Assembly: GCA_902766925.1 (NCBI GenBank)
Contig: CACXFL010000160.1
Coordinates: forward strand, 1 to 57,226
DNA: 57,226 nt
Source of the DNA: an uncultured bacterium
GTDB taxonomy: Bacteria; Bdellovibrionota_B; Oligoflexia; Oligoflexales; CACXFL01
Reading direction: 5' to 3'
How positions within the stretch are numbered: the first letter of the stretch is position 1; the number at the start of each line of letters is the position of its first letter. Positions 42,866 to 52,437 of the stretch are shown one piece after another. The translations under genes and the position numbers were made by a program. The notes under the pieces are model-generated. The model worked only from the letters and a program-made list of their open reading frames with translations. It was not told the origin of the DNA and made no database searches.

Positions 42866-43819
42866 GTGAAAAAGATTTTAATAGGAACTAGGTCAAAAAT
42901 TAAAAATATTGATTCGAGAAAGAAAACTAATAAAAAAAATGATACTCGATTTGGTAATAATAGACAAACCACTGGTATTGCTAATAAATCTTTTTCTAAC
43001 AATAGGAGAAAAAACATAGATAATGGAAGCTATAGTGGATTAAAAAAAGTAGGAAGAAAAAAATACAGTAACGATAGTATACAAGAAAAAATGGGACCAA
43101 AGATTGAAGATGGTTTATACCATATAGATTCACTATCCTCTTTTAAAGAGTATCTTAGATTTTCTCCTAGATCTATTAAGGGTATAAAATGTAGTTCTAA
43201 GTTATACGATAAGGTTTGTGATCTTTTAACTTTATTTAATCAATCTGAACTTATCTCTAAGATAAAAGTATTATCTAATGAAGATGAAGAAGATTTAAGT
43301 TTTCAAGCTCAAGTTAAAGTTAAAACATATGATATCAAAGATCTTTTGCAAGATAGTAAGAATAAGCAAAAAGATCTAGTAGTAGTACTGGATCATATAA
43401 GTGATCCAAGAAACCTAGGAGCTATTGTAAGATCGTCTTCTTTTTTTGGAGTAGGCTATATTATTATCCCTGAGTATAGACAAGCTCCTATTACAGATAC
43501 TGTGGTAGCAACCTCTATGGGAGGACTGTCTTTAGTAAAAGTAGTTAGTGTAGTAAATCTAGCTCAGTCGTTAAAAAAACTTAAGGATGAAGGATATTGG
43601 ATTGTAGGTACCTCTATGGAAGGGGAAGACTTTAGAAAAGTTGCTGGATTTTATGAAAAAACTGTACTTGTATTAGGATCTGAAGATAAAGGAATGTCCC
43701 AAGGAGTTACAAGTATTTGTGATAGAAATGTAACTATACCAACATCTGCTGAACAAAAAATAGATTCGCTAAATGTTTCTGTAGCAGGTGGAATTTTAAT
43801 CTCGGAGTTTTCAAAATAA
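42866..43819 (+). CDS. SpoU/TrmH-family rRNA 2'-O-methyltransferase (RlmB-like), 317 aa
   Basis: Starts with GTG after TGGAGAG. The C-terminal ~150 residues are a SPOUT methyltransferase: motif 1 LDHISDPRNLGAIVRSSSFF (about 172-191), motif 2 VLGSEDKGMS and motif 3 IPTSAEQKIDSLNVSVAGGI, with SAM bound in the trefoil knot. An N-terminal RNA-binding part is preceded by ~85 residues rich in Lys, Asn and Arg, longer than in typical RlmB (about 245 aa). This most resembles the enzyme methylating G2251 of 23S rRNA, but other TrmH paralogues are possible. Confidence 0.85.
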   Translation: MKKILIGTRSKIKNIDSRKKTNKKNDTRFGNNRQTTGIANKSFSNNRRKNIDNGSYSGLKKVGRKKYSNDSIQEKMGPKIEDGLYHIDSLSSFKEYLRFSPRSIKGIKCSSKLYDKVCDLLTLFNQSELISKIKVLSNEDEEDLSFQAQVKVKTYDIKDLLQDSKNKQKDLVVVLDHISDPRNLGAIVRSSSFFGVGYIIIPEYRQAPITDTVVATSMGGLSLVKVVSVVNLAQSLKKLKDEGYWIVGTSMEGEDFRKVAGFYEKTVLVLGSEDKGMSQGVTSICDRNVTIPTSAEQKIDSLNVSVAGGILISEFSK

Positions 43820-43940
43820 AATTTTGGTTGTTTAATAATAAGCTGAAATCTATATTATTAGTCATAGTAGATGTTTTAGTGTATACAGAGGATACGTTAA
43901 AACTAGAGTTGTTATCTGCCTCTATTTTAATTAGATTGTA

Positions 43941-46900
43941 ATGGACACAGAATCTTCAAAAAAAGATGAAGTTTTACAAGAGACTAATGAAGAAAATACT
44001 GAGAATATAGGACAAAAAATTCAGTTTGTTAATCTTCATACTCATAGTGAGTATTCTCTTTTAGACGGAGCTATAAGAGTCCCAAAACTTGTAGCTAAGG
44101 TTAATGATTATGGTCAACCTGCTATAGCGCTTACGGATCATGCTGGACTTTATGGATGTATAGATCTTTATATCGAATCTAAAAAATATGGTATTAATGC
44201 TATTATTGGATCTGAAATATACTACTCGGGATCAAATCTTACAAAAGAGTGTGTAACTCAATACGGGATAGATATCCTGGATGATATGACAGATACTGAA
44301 GATGATTATTCCAGGTTTTTAGATAAGCATCTAGCATTTAATTGTTTGTTTTATTCTAAAAATCAAAATGGGTACAAACATCTTGTAAAGATTGTAAGTA
44401 GTTCTCATGTTAATTCTCAAAACGAGTATGTACCAGTAATCAAGATGGATAAGATGCTTGAGATGAGTGAGGATTTGATCTTTGCTTTTAGTTGTAACGG
44501 AGGAGAAATCTCTTATCTTGTTCATCTTTTGGAAAAAGAAGATCTTATGGATTATGATACCAATAAGGATCATCTTATTTGGCGTGCTTTAAAAGAGACT
44601 ATTTGTAAAACTCAAGAAAAGTTTGGAAAAGATAACGTATATATTGAACTTGTAGCAAATAATCTAGAAGATGATGAAGAAAAATTCTTAGATGATCTAG
44701 TAACGGTAGCTCGTATTTTTGAAGTACCTCTTGTGGGTTCAGGAAACTCTCACTATCTTGAAAAAGAAGATGCCTCGTCTCATGTTATTCTTTTAGGAGT
44801 TAAAAATGATTTTAAATTGTCGGATGTTCCTAATAGGAATCCTGATTTTAGATCTCATCTATTAACTACCGCAGAAGCTGTAGAACTTTATTCTAAATGG
44901 CCTGAAGCCATATCAAATACTGTAAGAATAGCAAATGAGTGTCATACTGAATTTCAGTTTGGAAAATTTTATCTTCCAAGTTTTGAACTCCCAAACCATG
45001 AAGATACTGAAGAAGCTGTAGTCAGGATGGCTCACGAGGGGTTAGAAAAAAGATTACAGGTTAGAGAGAGAATTAAAGGACCTCTTACTCCCGAAAGACG
45101 TCACGAGTATGATGAAAGACTGGAGTATGAACTTAAAATTATAAGACAGATGGGATTTTGTGGATATTTTCTTATAGTACAGGATTTTATAAACTGGGCT
45201 AAAGATCATGATATACCAGTAGGACCAGGAAGAGGATCTGGAGCGGGATCTTTGGTAGCATACTGTCTTCGTATTACGGATCTAGATCCTCTGGATCATA
45301 ATTTAATATTTGAAAGATTTTTAAATCCTGAAAGAATATCTATGCCTGATTTTGACGTGGATTTTTGTCAGGATAGACGTGAAGAAGTTATTGATTATGT
45401 ATCAAGAAGATATGGAGCAAACTGTACTGCTCAGATTACTACTTTTGGTAAGATGAATGCTAAAGGAGTAGTAAGAGATGTAGGACGGGTACTTGGACTT
45501 AGTTATTCGAAGGTAGATGCTATAGCAAAACTAATTCCAAATGAACTTGGAATTAAATTAAAAGATGCTATGGAAGCAGAACCTAGAATACAAGAAGAAA
45601 TTGCAAAAGAACCGGTGTTATCTGAACTCATGGAACACTGTCTAAGACTTGAGGGAATTAACCGTCATTCTTCAGTGCATGCTGCTGGGGTTGTGATCTC
45701 TGATGGTCCTATGGATGATTATGTACCAGTGTATCAAGATGAGGGTAACCTTATTACTCAGTATGAAATGAAAAATGCTGAGAAGGTAGGTCTAGTAAAA
45801 TTTGACTTTTTAGGACTTAAAACTCTTACCGTTATTCATAAAGCTGTAAAACTTATTACCTCATCTGTGAATAAGGATTTTAGAATATCTGAAATTCCTC
45901 TCGATGATGCTAAGGTTTACAATCTTATCTCCTCTGGTAATTCTGTAGGAGTATTCCAGCTGGAAAGTTCTGGAATGAAACAACTACTACTAAAGTTACA
46001 ACCTAGTTGTTTTCCGGATCTTGTTGCTTTGGTAGCTTTGTTTAGACCAGGACCACTGCAATCTGGAATGGTGGATGATTTTGTAGATAGAAAACACGGT
46101 AAGAAAAAAGTAGAGTATCCTTTGCCACAGCTAGAGCCAGTACTAAAAGAAACCTATGGGGTTATAGTATATCAAGAACAGGTTCAAAAGATTGCTTCAG
46201 TTCTAGCAAATTATACTCTAGGGGAAGCAGATCTACTAAGACGTGCTATGGGTAAGAAAAAACCTGCTGAGATGGCTAAACAAAAAGACCGTTTTGTAGA
46301 AGGATGTATGTCTAACGGTATTGAACGACAACAAGCTATAGATATATTCGATCTTATGGCTAAATTTGCTGAATACGGTTTTAATAAAAGTCACTCTGCA
46401 GCTTACGGTCTTGTAAGTTACCAGACGGCATATCTAAAGACTTATTATCCAGAACAGTTTCTGGCAGCTATTATGAGTTGTGATATAGGAAATACAGATA
46501 AGATTATAAGATATACTGAAGAGTGTAGAAGGTTGGGATTTGAGATTATTCCACCAGATATTAATTCTTCGGGATTAGAATTTACAGTTCCAGGACCTCA
46601 TAAAATTAACTTTGCTCTTGCTTCCATTAAGGGAGTAGGTCCTCAAAGTGTAGATTATATTATAAAAGAGAGAGAAAAAAATGGTAAATTTACCAGTACT
46701 GATGATTTCGCAAAAAGAGTAAATCTTCATGATGTTGGAAAGAAAACTTTGGAACTTTTAACTCAGGCTGGAGCAATGGATTGTTTTGGAATGAGTAGGT
46801 ATAAGTTGTTTGCTTCCATTGAAGAGTTAGTAAATTACAGTCAAAACTATCATGAAAGTAAATCTCAAGGTCAAGGTGGTCTTTTTGATATGTTTGAAGA

Positions 46901-47717
46901 CGAAAGCAAAAATCAAGCTGGTAATGAAGTAGACATGTCAGTGGATGGAGTAAAAGGATCTAGCAGTGGATTAGAACTTCCTTCTCTTCTTTCAAGAAAA
47001 ATAGATACACTTTCAGCAAACGAAGATTTAATTACTGAGAAAAAACTTTTAGGGATAGTCCTTTCAAAAAGTCCTCTCGCACTTTATTCGGAGGATCAAA
47101 GGTTTTTTAAAACAGTACTGATGAAAGATATTTTAAAATATCCAGATAAAAAAATCAGATGTCTTGTAAGTTTTATAGATTCAAGAGTAGTAACTATGAA
47201 GGATGAAAGACGTCTTAGAAGTATTAGCCTGGAAGATGATTCTGGAACACAAAGATATTTTGTAAGTGTAGATAAAAAGTTTGATATAGATTTAGATTCT
47301 ATTCCAGCAGAAACTCCTTTGCTTGTATATTTTAATATTAAGAAGGGATATGATTCTAAATATAGAGCTAACATTGAAGATATTAAAACACTGGAAGAGG
47401 AAAGAAAAACAAAGGTAGCAGGGTTAGAACTTAACTTAGATTTTAGCTCAGTTAGTCTAGATGGAGATTTATCCATGGTTAATAAAAGTATTAATACTCG
47501 TTACACCGGATTTTCTCAATTTATGGAAAGTATAAAAAAGATTGCTCAGTTTTATAGTGGAAGTTGTAAGTTAAAACTTAGATTAAAATTTAAAGAGTGT
47601 AGTGAGACTATGAGTCTAGGAGTAGGGCTAAATTTAACTAACAGCTGTCTTCAATGTTTTAAAGAGTTAGAGGTTGATCCTGTTTTTAGTAGGAATTCGG
47701 TAAAATATGAACTTTAA
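43941..47717 (+). CDS. dnaE: DNA polymerase III alpha subunit, 1258 aa
   Basis: The replicative polymerase. Parts: PHP domain at the start (NLHTHSEYSLLDGAIRVPKL, residues 31-50, and HAGLYG), palm with the catalytic aspartates in PDFDVDF (469-475), PGRGSGAGSLVAY, QITTFGKMNAKGVVRDVGRV, fingers (FRPGPLQSGMVDDF; YQEQVQKIA; DLLRRAMGKKK), HhH region (SIKGVGPQSVDYIIK) and the beta-clamp-binding QGGLFDMF (978-985), then an OB-fold and a tail domain. It lacks the Zn-binding PolC layout. About 100 residues longer than the E. coli protein, mostly in the PHP and tail parts. It overlaps mtgA by 11 nt. Confidence 0.97.
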   Translation: MDTESSKKDEVLQETNEENTENIGQKIQFVNLHTHSEYSLLDGAIRVPKLVAKVNDYGQPAIALTDHAGLYGCIDLYIESKKYGINAIIGSEIYYSGSNLTKECVTQYGIDILDDMTDTEDDYSRFLDKHLAFNCLFYSKNQNGYKHLVKIVSSSHVNSQNEYVPVIKMDKMLEMSEDLIFAFSCNGGEISYLVHLLEKEDLMDYDTNKDHLIWRALKETICKTQEKFGKDNVYIELVANNLEDDEEKFLDDLVTVARIFEVPLVGSGNSHYLEKEDASSHVILLGVKNDFKLSDVPNRNPDFRSHLLTTAEAVELYSKWPEAISNTVRIANECHTEFQFGKFYLPSFELPNHEDTEEAVVRMAHEGLEKRLQVRERIKGPLTPERRHEYDERLEYELKIIRQMGFCGYFLIVQDFINWAKDHDIPVGPGRGSGAGSLVAYCLRITDLDPLDHNLIFERFLNPERISMPDFDVDFCQDRREEVIDYVSRRYGANCTAQITTFGKMNAKGVVRDVGRVLGLSYSKVDAIAKLIPNELGIKLKDAMEAEPRIQEEIAKEPVLSELMEHCLRLEGINRHSSVHAAGVVISDGPMDDYVPVYQDEGNLITQYEMKNAEKVGLVKFDFLGLKTLTVIHKAVKLITSSVNKDFRISEIPLDDAKVYNLISSGNSVGVFQLESSGMKQLLLKLQPSCFPDLVALVALFRPGPLQSGMVDDFVDRKHGKKKVEYPLPQLEPVLKETYGVIVYQEQVQKIASVLANYTLGEADLLRRAMGKKKPAEMAKQKDRFVEGCMSNGIERQQAIDIFDLMAKFAEYGFNKSHSAAYGLVSYQTAYLKTYYPEQFLAAIMSCDIGNTDKIIRYTEECRRLGFEIIPPDINSSGLEFTVPGPHKINFALASIKGVGPQSVDYIIKEREKNGKFTSTDDFAKRVNLHDVGKKTLELLTQAGAMDCFGMSRYKLFASIEELVNYSQNYHESKSQGQGGLFDMFEDESKNQAGNEVDMSVDGVKGSSSGLELPSLLSRKIDTLSANEDLITEKKLLGIVLSKSPLALYSEDQRFFKTVLMKDILKYPDKKIRCLVSFIDSRVVTMKDERRLRSISLEDDSGTQRYFVSVDKKFDIDLDSIPAETPLLVYFNIKKGYDSKYRANIEDIKTLEEERKTKVAGLELNLDFSSVSLDGDLSMVNKSINTRYTGFSQFMESIKKIAQFYSGSCKLKLRLKFKECSETMSLGVGLNLTNSCLQCFKELEVDPVFSRNSVKYEL

Positions 47718-48654
47718 GAACATTTACAATAAGGGGTATGATTTTTTTTCTAAGATACAAGCTTATATAAAAAAACATAAGTTTGTATCTTGGCTGGTAA
47801 CTATATTTTGTTTTTTAGTGTTTATTTATTTTTTTATTCCTCATGTATGGTTACTTAATAAGAAAGATGTAGTACTTAAGGTAACACGTTGGACTCAACA
47901 ACGTGGAGAGTTTAAAGAAGAAGTTTCTCCATCGTATAATAGTTGGGTTGGTATTGATAACATATCCAAGAATGTTATTAATGCACTGATAGTAGCAGAA
48001 GATGGAAGATTTTTTGAACACTGTGGTCTAGATTTTTATGAGATAAAAGATAGTTTAAAACTTAATTTAACAAGAAAAAGATATGCTAGAGGAGCTTCCA
48101 CGATCACACAACAAGTAGTTAAGATGGTGTTCTTATCTAATAAAAAAAATTTAGTAAGAAAACTAAGAGAGATACTTGGAGCTTTGATTCTAGAACGGAT
48201 AGTAAGTAAAAATACTATTTTAGAGTGGTATTTGAATCTAGTGGAATTTGGAGATGGAGCTTATGGAATAAAAAAAGGAGCTAGGTACTATTTTCAAACT
48301 TCTCCTCAGCTTCTTACTGTAGATCAAGCTGTACATCTAGTACTTGTTCTACCTTCTCCAAATAGTTGGAACAAAGGATTAAAAGATAGAAATCTAACAG
48401 AATTTGGTAAAAAACGATTTACTCAAATTCTATACAGAATGAAAATGAGAGGATTTATAAGTGAGTCTAGGTATAGGTATGAGCTATCGATTGGAAATTT
48501 TGGTAGGTCCTTACAAGAGGTAGTTAATCCGGATGAAGATTATCTTATAGAAGATGATGATATAGAAGATAGTCTAAATTCGGATGAATCTGAGTGGAAT
48601 AACGGTAGTAGCGAAGATAGTGATAGTAGTAAGAGTAGTGAGAGTAAAAAGTAG
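47707..48654 (+). CDS. mtgA: Monofunctional peptidoglycan glycosyltransferase, 315 aa
   Basis: Polymerises lipid II into glycan strands at the outer face of the inner membrane. A single membrane anchor (about 29-46) precedes the GT51 domain with catalytic Glu98 in AEDGRFFEHCGLD, RGASTITQQVVKMVFLS, LGALILERIVSKNTILEWYL, and NLVEFGDGAYGIKKGARYYF; no transpeptidase domain follows. The last ~50 residues are Asp/Glu/Ser-rich and likely disordered, unusual for MtgA. The start overlaps the dnaE end by 11 nt. A hairpin follows. Confidence 0.92.
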   Translation: MNFKNIYNKGYDFFSKIQAYIKKHKFVSWLVTIFCFLVFIYFFIPHVWLLNKKDVVLKVTRWTQQRGEFKEEVSPSYNSWVGIDNISKNVINALIVAEDGRFFEHCGLDFYEIKDSLKLNLTRKRYARGASTITQQVVKMVFLSNKKNLVRKLREILGALILERIVSKNTILEWYLNLVEFGDGAYGIKKGARYYFQTSPQLLTVDQAVHLVLVLPSPNSWNKGLKDRNLTEFGKKRFTQILYRMKMRGFISESRYRYELSIGNFGRSLQEVVNPDEDYLIEDDDIEDSLNSDESEWNNGSSEDSDSSKSSESKK

Positions 48655-48678
48655 TATTTAGTATATAACTAGCACACT

Positions 48679-48716
48679 AAGATACCCTGGTAGATCTAGA
48701 TCTACCGGGGTATCTT
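48679..48716 (+). terminator. Hairpin terminator after mtgA
   Basis: AAGATACCCTGGTAGATC pairs with GATCTACCGGGGTATCTT with one G-T-type mismatch. Confidence 0.8.
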
Positions 48717-48740
48717 ATTAGTAGAGATTCTATCTACTAA

Positions 48741-48947
48741 CTATTTTTCGATATTAATATCACCTGAGATTGAATGAGTTTGAGTATTACCACTAACGGT
48801 GGTGTTTTTAGATACATTGATATCTCCACTTATGGTATTTAATTTTATGTTATGAATCCTCGAGTTTTCTACTTGTATATTTCCTGAGGTAGATTCTAGT
48901 GTAATAGTACCGGTTGATTCTATGTTTTCCTGATTTTGCCCTTATAA
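48741..48947 (-). pseudogene. C-terminal remnant of a DUF4097/DUF2807-type protein
   Basis: The minus strand reads ...TGTITLESTSGNIQVENSRI, then ISGDINVSKNTTVSGNTQTH, and ends SISGDINIEK with TAG at 48741-48743. This repeated SGDI/SGNI ladder is the beta-helix-like pattern of DUF4097/DUF2807 proteins. The frame is closed upstream by TAA about 48950 with no start, so most of the gene is missing. PadR and a broken DUF1700 gene lie on the same strand at 52.3-52.7 kb; together the three are the remains of one cassette. Confidence 0.7.
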
Positions 48948-49000
48948 ATTAAAAATATAATAATTTTAGTATATTACATTTTTAAAAAGACACTAAAATT

Positions 49001-49159
49001 TTACTCGTTCTGTCCTATCCCTAAAACTTTATAGATCGTACTCTGGATTCTATTTCTCATAGCGGGTATATGTATTTCTCTATTAGTACTTAGATCCTTG
49101 GCTATGGTAGCATCCATGTTTCTAAGTTCAGTTCTAATCTTGTCTAAAGACAGTTTCAT
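49001..49159 (-). CDS. Possible small protein, 52 aa (low support)
   Basis: An ATG-started frame reading MKLSLDKIRTELRNMDATIA and ending KVLGIGQNE, hydrophilic and helical. It lies between two gene fragments in a debris region and has only a weak upstream ribosome site, so it may itself be a fragment of a larger lost gene. No family recognised. Confidence 0.3.
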   Translation of the reverse strand: MKLSLDKIRTELRNMDATIAKDLSTNREIHIPAMRNRIQSTIYKVLGIGQNE

Positions 49160-49188
49160 AAAAAAGACTTTAGAGTTACTGTAGGCGG

Positions 49189-49216
49189 AAAACCATCACC
49201 CTTGTGGTGATGGGAG
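49189..49216 (+). mobile_element. IS200/IS605-like end hairpin (candidate)
   Basis: CCATCACC-CTTGT-GGTGATGG followed by GAGGAG resembles the imperfect right-end hairpins of IS200/IS605 elements, whose pattern is a C-rich/G-rich stem followed by GGAGG. No tnpA or tnpB is nearby, so at most it is a relic. Confidence 0.35.
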
Positions 49217-49340
49217 GAGCCTTACTAAAATTTTGTTAAATTAACTTACTTTTTAATTATTACTATATAACATACTTGTTATACAGCTGTGTTGTATATA
49301 CAACAATTTTACTGTGGATGCTTTTGTTTATGATCACTAA

Positions 49341-49799
49341 TCAAAGTTGGCAGGCGAGAAAACCGCTTCGTACGGAAGTAAAGTATTGAAGGCACTCGTC
49401 AAACCAAAAGCTAGACACAGTTATCACGGAGTATGTATCTATAATTTTATTGTAGTTTAACTCATCATAAACAGTTCCAAAAATTTGATCTATTCCTTCT
49501 GGATAAGTACGAATTTTTTTCAAATTTTTAGGACTAACGAGTTGTAGTTTACTAATTAATTCTTTAGCTGTTAGTAGATCATCTGATTTTGTGGAAAGTT
49601 CTTTACTATCACTGCCTAGAATCTTTTTTTGTAAAATAAGATCAGCTCTTTGTTCTAAAAGTTTTAATTCTTCTTTTGTTTTAGCTGTATCAATATGATT
49701 GATTTGTTGTTTAAACTTTTTAGTCCCTTTTACCTTTACCTGTTCAATTATTTGGACAGCTATATTTCCATTACTTGTTTTTTTTAGTCTTTTATACAT
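49341..49799 (-). pseudogene. Truncated IS1634/IS4-type transposase, N-terminal part
   Basis: From the ATG at 49799 the protein begins MYKRLKKTSNGNIAVQIIEQ, then KGTKKFKQQINHID, and runs to YPEGIDQIFGTVYDELNYNK, as at the start of IS1634-group transposases (first-person-strand motif then an LxxELG-like segment). The DDE catalytic domain is absent: after IIDTYS the frame enters unrelated sequence that is more G+C-rich than its surroundings and stops. It is therefore a broken element. The family call comes from the N-terminal pattern only. Confidence 0.6.
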
Positions 49800-49848
49800 A
49801 CAATATCCTCTTTGTATAAAGATTTTCCAATAAACGTAATCAAGTGTT

Positions 49849-49916
49849 AACAAAAATAGACACTAATAGTGTCTATTTTTGTTTCCAAAAAAAGTATTTG
49901 TAAAAACAAATACTTT
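49849..49916. repeat. Two adjacent hairpins upstream of the transposase fragment
   Basis: A perfect 15-bp stem (49849-49863 with 49869-49883, 5-nt loop) is followed by a 10-bp stem (49891-49900 with 49907-49916, 6-nt loop). They may mark the element's end or protect against read-through transcription. Confidence 0.6.
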
Positions 49917-50069
49917 AAGCTCATAGATGGCTAATACTATGTATCAAAGGGCGAAGTCAGTAAAAGATATAAAGTTGTTGCATATATGACTAAAATATAG
50001 TAAATAGCGCAAAAAAATATAGCAATACATTTATATATAGATGTTTATTACAGTGGGGTAAGGTAGAAA

Positions 50070-52250
50070 ATGTTTAGATGGGTTTATATTGGAATTTTAT
50101 TGGTAGTTTTTTTATGTGTAGGTTTACAAAAACTACAAGCTTCGGTGAAATGTTCAGAGTTATTTAGTTATGTTGATAAAGGAGTTTATAGATATTTAGA
50201 TACAGATTTAAAGTCTCCTCGTAAATATAGTGTGGAATCTTTTATTTTGGAGATTTTATTTAATGGTAAATATCATCATCTTTTAGTTACGAACTCAAAA
50301 TATAATACATTATCAAAGATAACTTCTTCGTACGATAGATTTACGAAAGGTAGAGATACTAGTAAATCAAATTCTCATATAGTAATTGATGAGTACAGAG
50401 GATCTAGTGGGCTTAGACCATATCCTGTAGTAAAAGTAGAACTTCAAATCAAAGATAGTAGTGACGCTGATAAAACACAAGAAAAGAGTGCTCTTATAAA
50501 TAGTTCTACAAGTATGTTAATGGTATTGGATAATAGTATTAAAAGAAGTTCTATAAAAGGAGCAAGTTATCAAGGTGAACCTTTAAAAATATCAAAAGTA
50601 AAATCATTAGAAGATAAAACAATATATCTTTTGACATCTAAAAAAGAGTTAGAAGTTGTAGATGATTATGCTCAGCAACAAAATAATAGTGAGTCTAGAA
50701 AACTCCAGGATTTTTTGTTGTTGTATGATATTCCTCAAAATCTAAGTGGAATGCTGGAAGTTTTGTTTCCGCCTGTACAATCTGTCGTAGCTATAAGAGA
50801 TTATGGAGCTTATCATTTGATTAATGGTAGATTTGATCGAAATGATACAAATACACTGAAACAACTAGCTTATGTTGCGTTTGAAAAACTGGTGGGAGAA
50901 ACACAGTCTGAGGATATACACAGTTATTATCAATATAATAAAATGTTTAGAAAAAATATATCATATTTAGTGTCTGTTCTAAGAAATCAATCTTCGGATC
51001 CTATATGGTTTTGGGTTAAAGATCTTGAAAATTCGAATCCTAGATGGTTTTGGGTTAAAGATCTTGAAAATAGTAGTGATTCGATAAAAAGAAAAGAGGC
51101 TGAATTTCAAGATACATCAACAAAGTGGGAAGAATTTATGAAGTTATTTGTTGATGTCTTAAATTCCGAATCGCTTAAGGATATTAGACAAAAAGTACTA
51201 AAAGATGTCATAAAATCTAAATCATCTTATGGCTCAATTGATTGGTCTTATCCATGGGAAGATTTTGTTAGTGGAGTAGATGATAAAATAGATGAAATGG
51301 GTGAACTATTAGATGATGGAACTATTTTAACTAGGCAGTATTACAAACTATCTATTTTACATATGCGAATGAATCCTTATGTTCGAGATAATTTAAAATT
51401 TGATTATGATATACAATCGATATTCCATGATGGATTACCATCTAATGTGGATTATTTGAGTGATGATAAGAAAAAAGTAGTAGAAGAGTTTCGATCAAAT
51501 TGGAAGAGAGAATTAAGGTTAGTACTTAAAAAAATAGCATGCCTAACTGCAATATATCTTAATGTGGGTGCTTTGAATGATCGGTCTTTGGATTTAAATA
51601 GTTTGGATACTCATATATTGCTACAAGGAGGAGGCTGTACTGGAACTATAGTTTCTTCAAATACAATAATTACCGCAGCACATTGTCTAGAAAAGATTCT
51701 CCGTAATGGAGGAACAATTAAAACTACAGCAAATGGATCTAAGGGTTTGTACAAAAATGCGAGAATTGATCGAGCTACTTATAATGCAGAGGCAGTAGCG
51801 TATTACATAAACCCTAAATTTTTTCGTGTGAGAAAGACAACGATGCATGATATAGCTATTGTTAGATTTCCTGATGATACGTTTAAAGATATATTCCCTT
51901 CTAAAGTTAATCCAAGAGGAAAGTTTGAATCTGGAGTTATGGTGGGTACTCAAGGGAGTCCTAATAGAAGAAAGCTTATTATGATGGATTTAATAAACAA
52001 AGAAGACTTTTCTGAAGATTATTTTGATCATCCTGAGAAGAAATCTTCTTTATATTATAATTATGGATCATATGAAAAATCTCTTCCTGGAGATTCGGGA
52101 TCTTCCTTGTTTAATGAGGATGATGAGATAGTTGGAATTTTACATGGTGGTAATACTTTCGCTCCAATAGCTGCTAATATGGATTTTATTAGAAAAGTAA
52201 TTAGAATGGACCCCAAAGTAGAAATAAGAGGAATAAATAAAGATTTTTAA
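50070..52250 (+). CDS. Secreted protein with C-terminal trypsin-like serine protease, 726 aa
   Basis: Signal peptide at about residues 1-26 (VYIGILLVVFLCVGLQKLQA). The first ~500 residues are unrecognised, hydrophilic and charged. The last ~230 form a chymotrypsin-fold protease: His538 in TIITAAHCLEKI, Asp594 in MHDIAIVRFPDD, Ser676 in LPGDSGSSLF, with an early GGGCTGTIVSS disulfide partner. The triad is complete, so it should be active in the periplasm or outside. Residues about 312-340 carry a duplicated WFWVKDLENS. It sits between pieces of a PadR-DUF1700-DUF4097 cassette, as part of an insertion. Confidence 0.85.
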   Translation: MFRWVYIGILLVVFLCVGLQKLQASVKCSELFSYVDKGVYRYLDTDLKSPRKYSVESFILEILFNGKYHHLLVTNSKYNTLSKITSSYDRFTKGRDTSKSNSHIVIDEYRGSSGLRPYPVVKVELQIKDSSDADKTQEKSALINSSTSMLMVLDNSIKRSSIKGASYQGEPLKISKVKSLEDKTIYLLTSKKELEVVDDYAQQQNNSESRKLQDFLLLYDIPQNLSGMLEVLFPPVQSVVAIRDYGAYHLINGRFDRNDTNTLKQLAYVAFEKLVGETQSEDIHSYYQYNKMFRKNISYLVSVLRNQSSDPIWFWVKDLENSNPRWFWVKDLENSSDSIKRKEAEFQDTSTKWEEFMKLFVDVLNSESLKDIRQKVLKDVIKSKSSYGSIDWSYPWEDFVSGVDDKIDEMGELLDDGTILTRQYYKLSILHMRMNPYVRDNLKFDYDIQSIFHDGLPSNVDYLSDDKKKVVEEFRSNWKRELRLVLKKIACLTAIYLNVGALNDRSLDLNSLDTHILLQGGGCTGTIVSSNTIITAAHCLEKILRNGGTIKTTANGSKGLYKNARIDRATYNAEAVAYYINPKFFRVRKTTMHDIAIVRFPDDTFKDIFPSKVNPRGKFESGVMVGTQGSPNRRKLIMMDLINKEDFSEDYFDHPEKKSSLYYNYGSYEKSLPGDSGSSLFNEDDEIVGILHGGNTFAPIAANMDFIRKVIRMDPKVEIRGINKDF
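51006..51073 (+). repeat. 28-bp direct repeat with 42-bp period inside protease gene
   Basis: ATGGTTTTGGGTTAAAGATC TTGAAAAT occurs twice, encoding WFWVKDLEN twice, in frame. Confidence 0.85.
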
Positions 52251-52437
52251 TATAAGGTGAGAAAAGATGATTCATCTATAGAACCTATATCGGTTACTGC
52301 TTGATCTTCTGTAAGACCTTCTTCCACTCTATCGTCAATCATCTCTGAGTAAAAAGATAGACGTTCTTTGATATCATCTTCTGGAAGACCAGATAATTTT
52401 TTTCTAGTTTCAAGAGAAATTCTTTTTTGTTTATCTT
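52250..52437 (-). pseudogene. Broken DUF1700 (HAAS) gene, N-terminal fragment
   Basis: Directly behind padR. A good AAGGAGG is followed 6 nt later by AAG (where ATG is expected) and then INKKEFLLKLEK; an A7 run (minus strand of 52397-52403) shifts the frame, after which KLSGLPEDDIKERLSFYSEM and IDDRVEEGLTEDQAVTDIGS continue. This is the HAAS/DUF1700 N-terminal domain (xNKxEFLxxLxxxLSGLPExE...YYxEyxdD..eeG). The membrane part is missing, since the protease gene's end starts here. Two independent lesions plus truncation mean it is dead. Confidence 0.8.

Noticed and set aside
51687-51953. Minus-strand 88-aa frame in the protease gene
   Set aside because: Antisense to the catalytic domain with its intact triad; a shadow frame.
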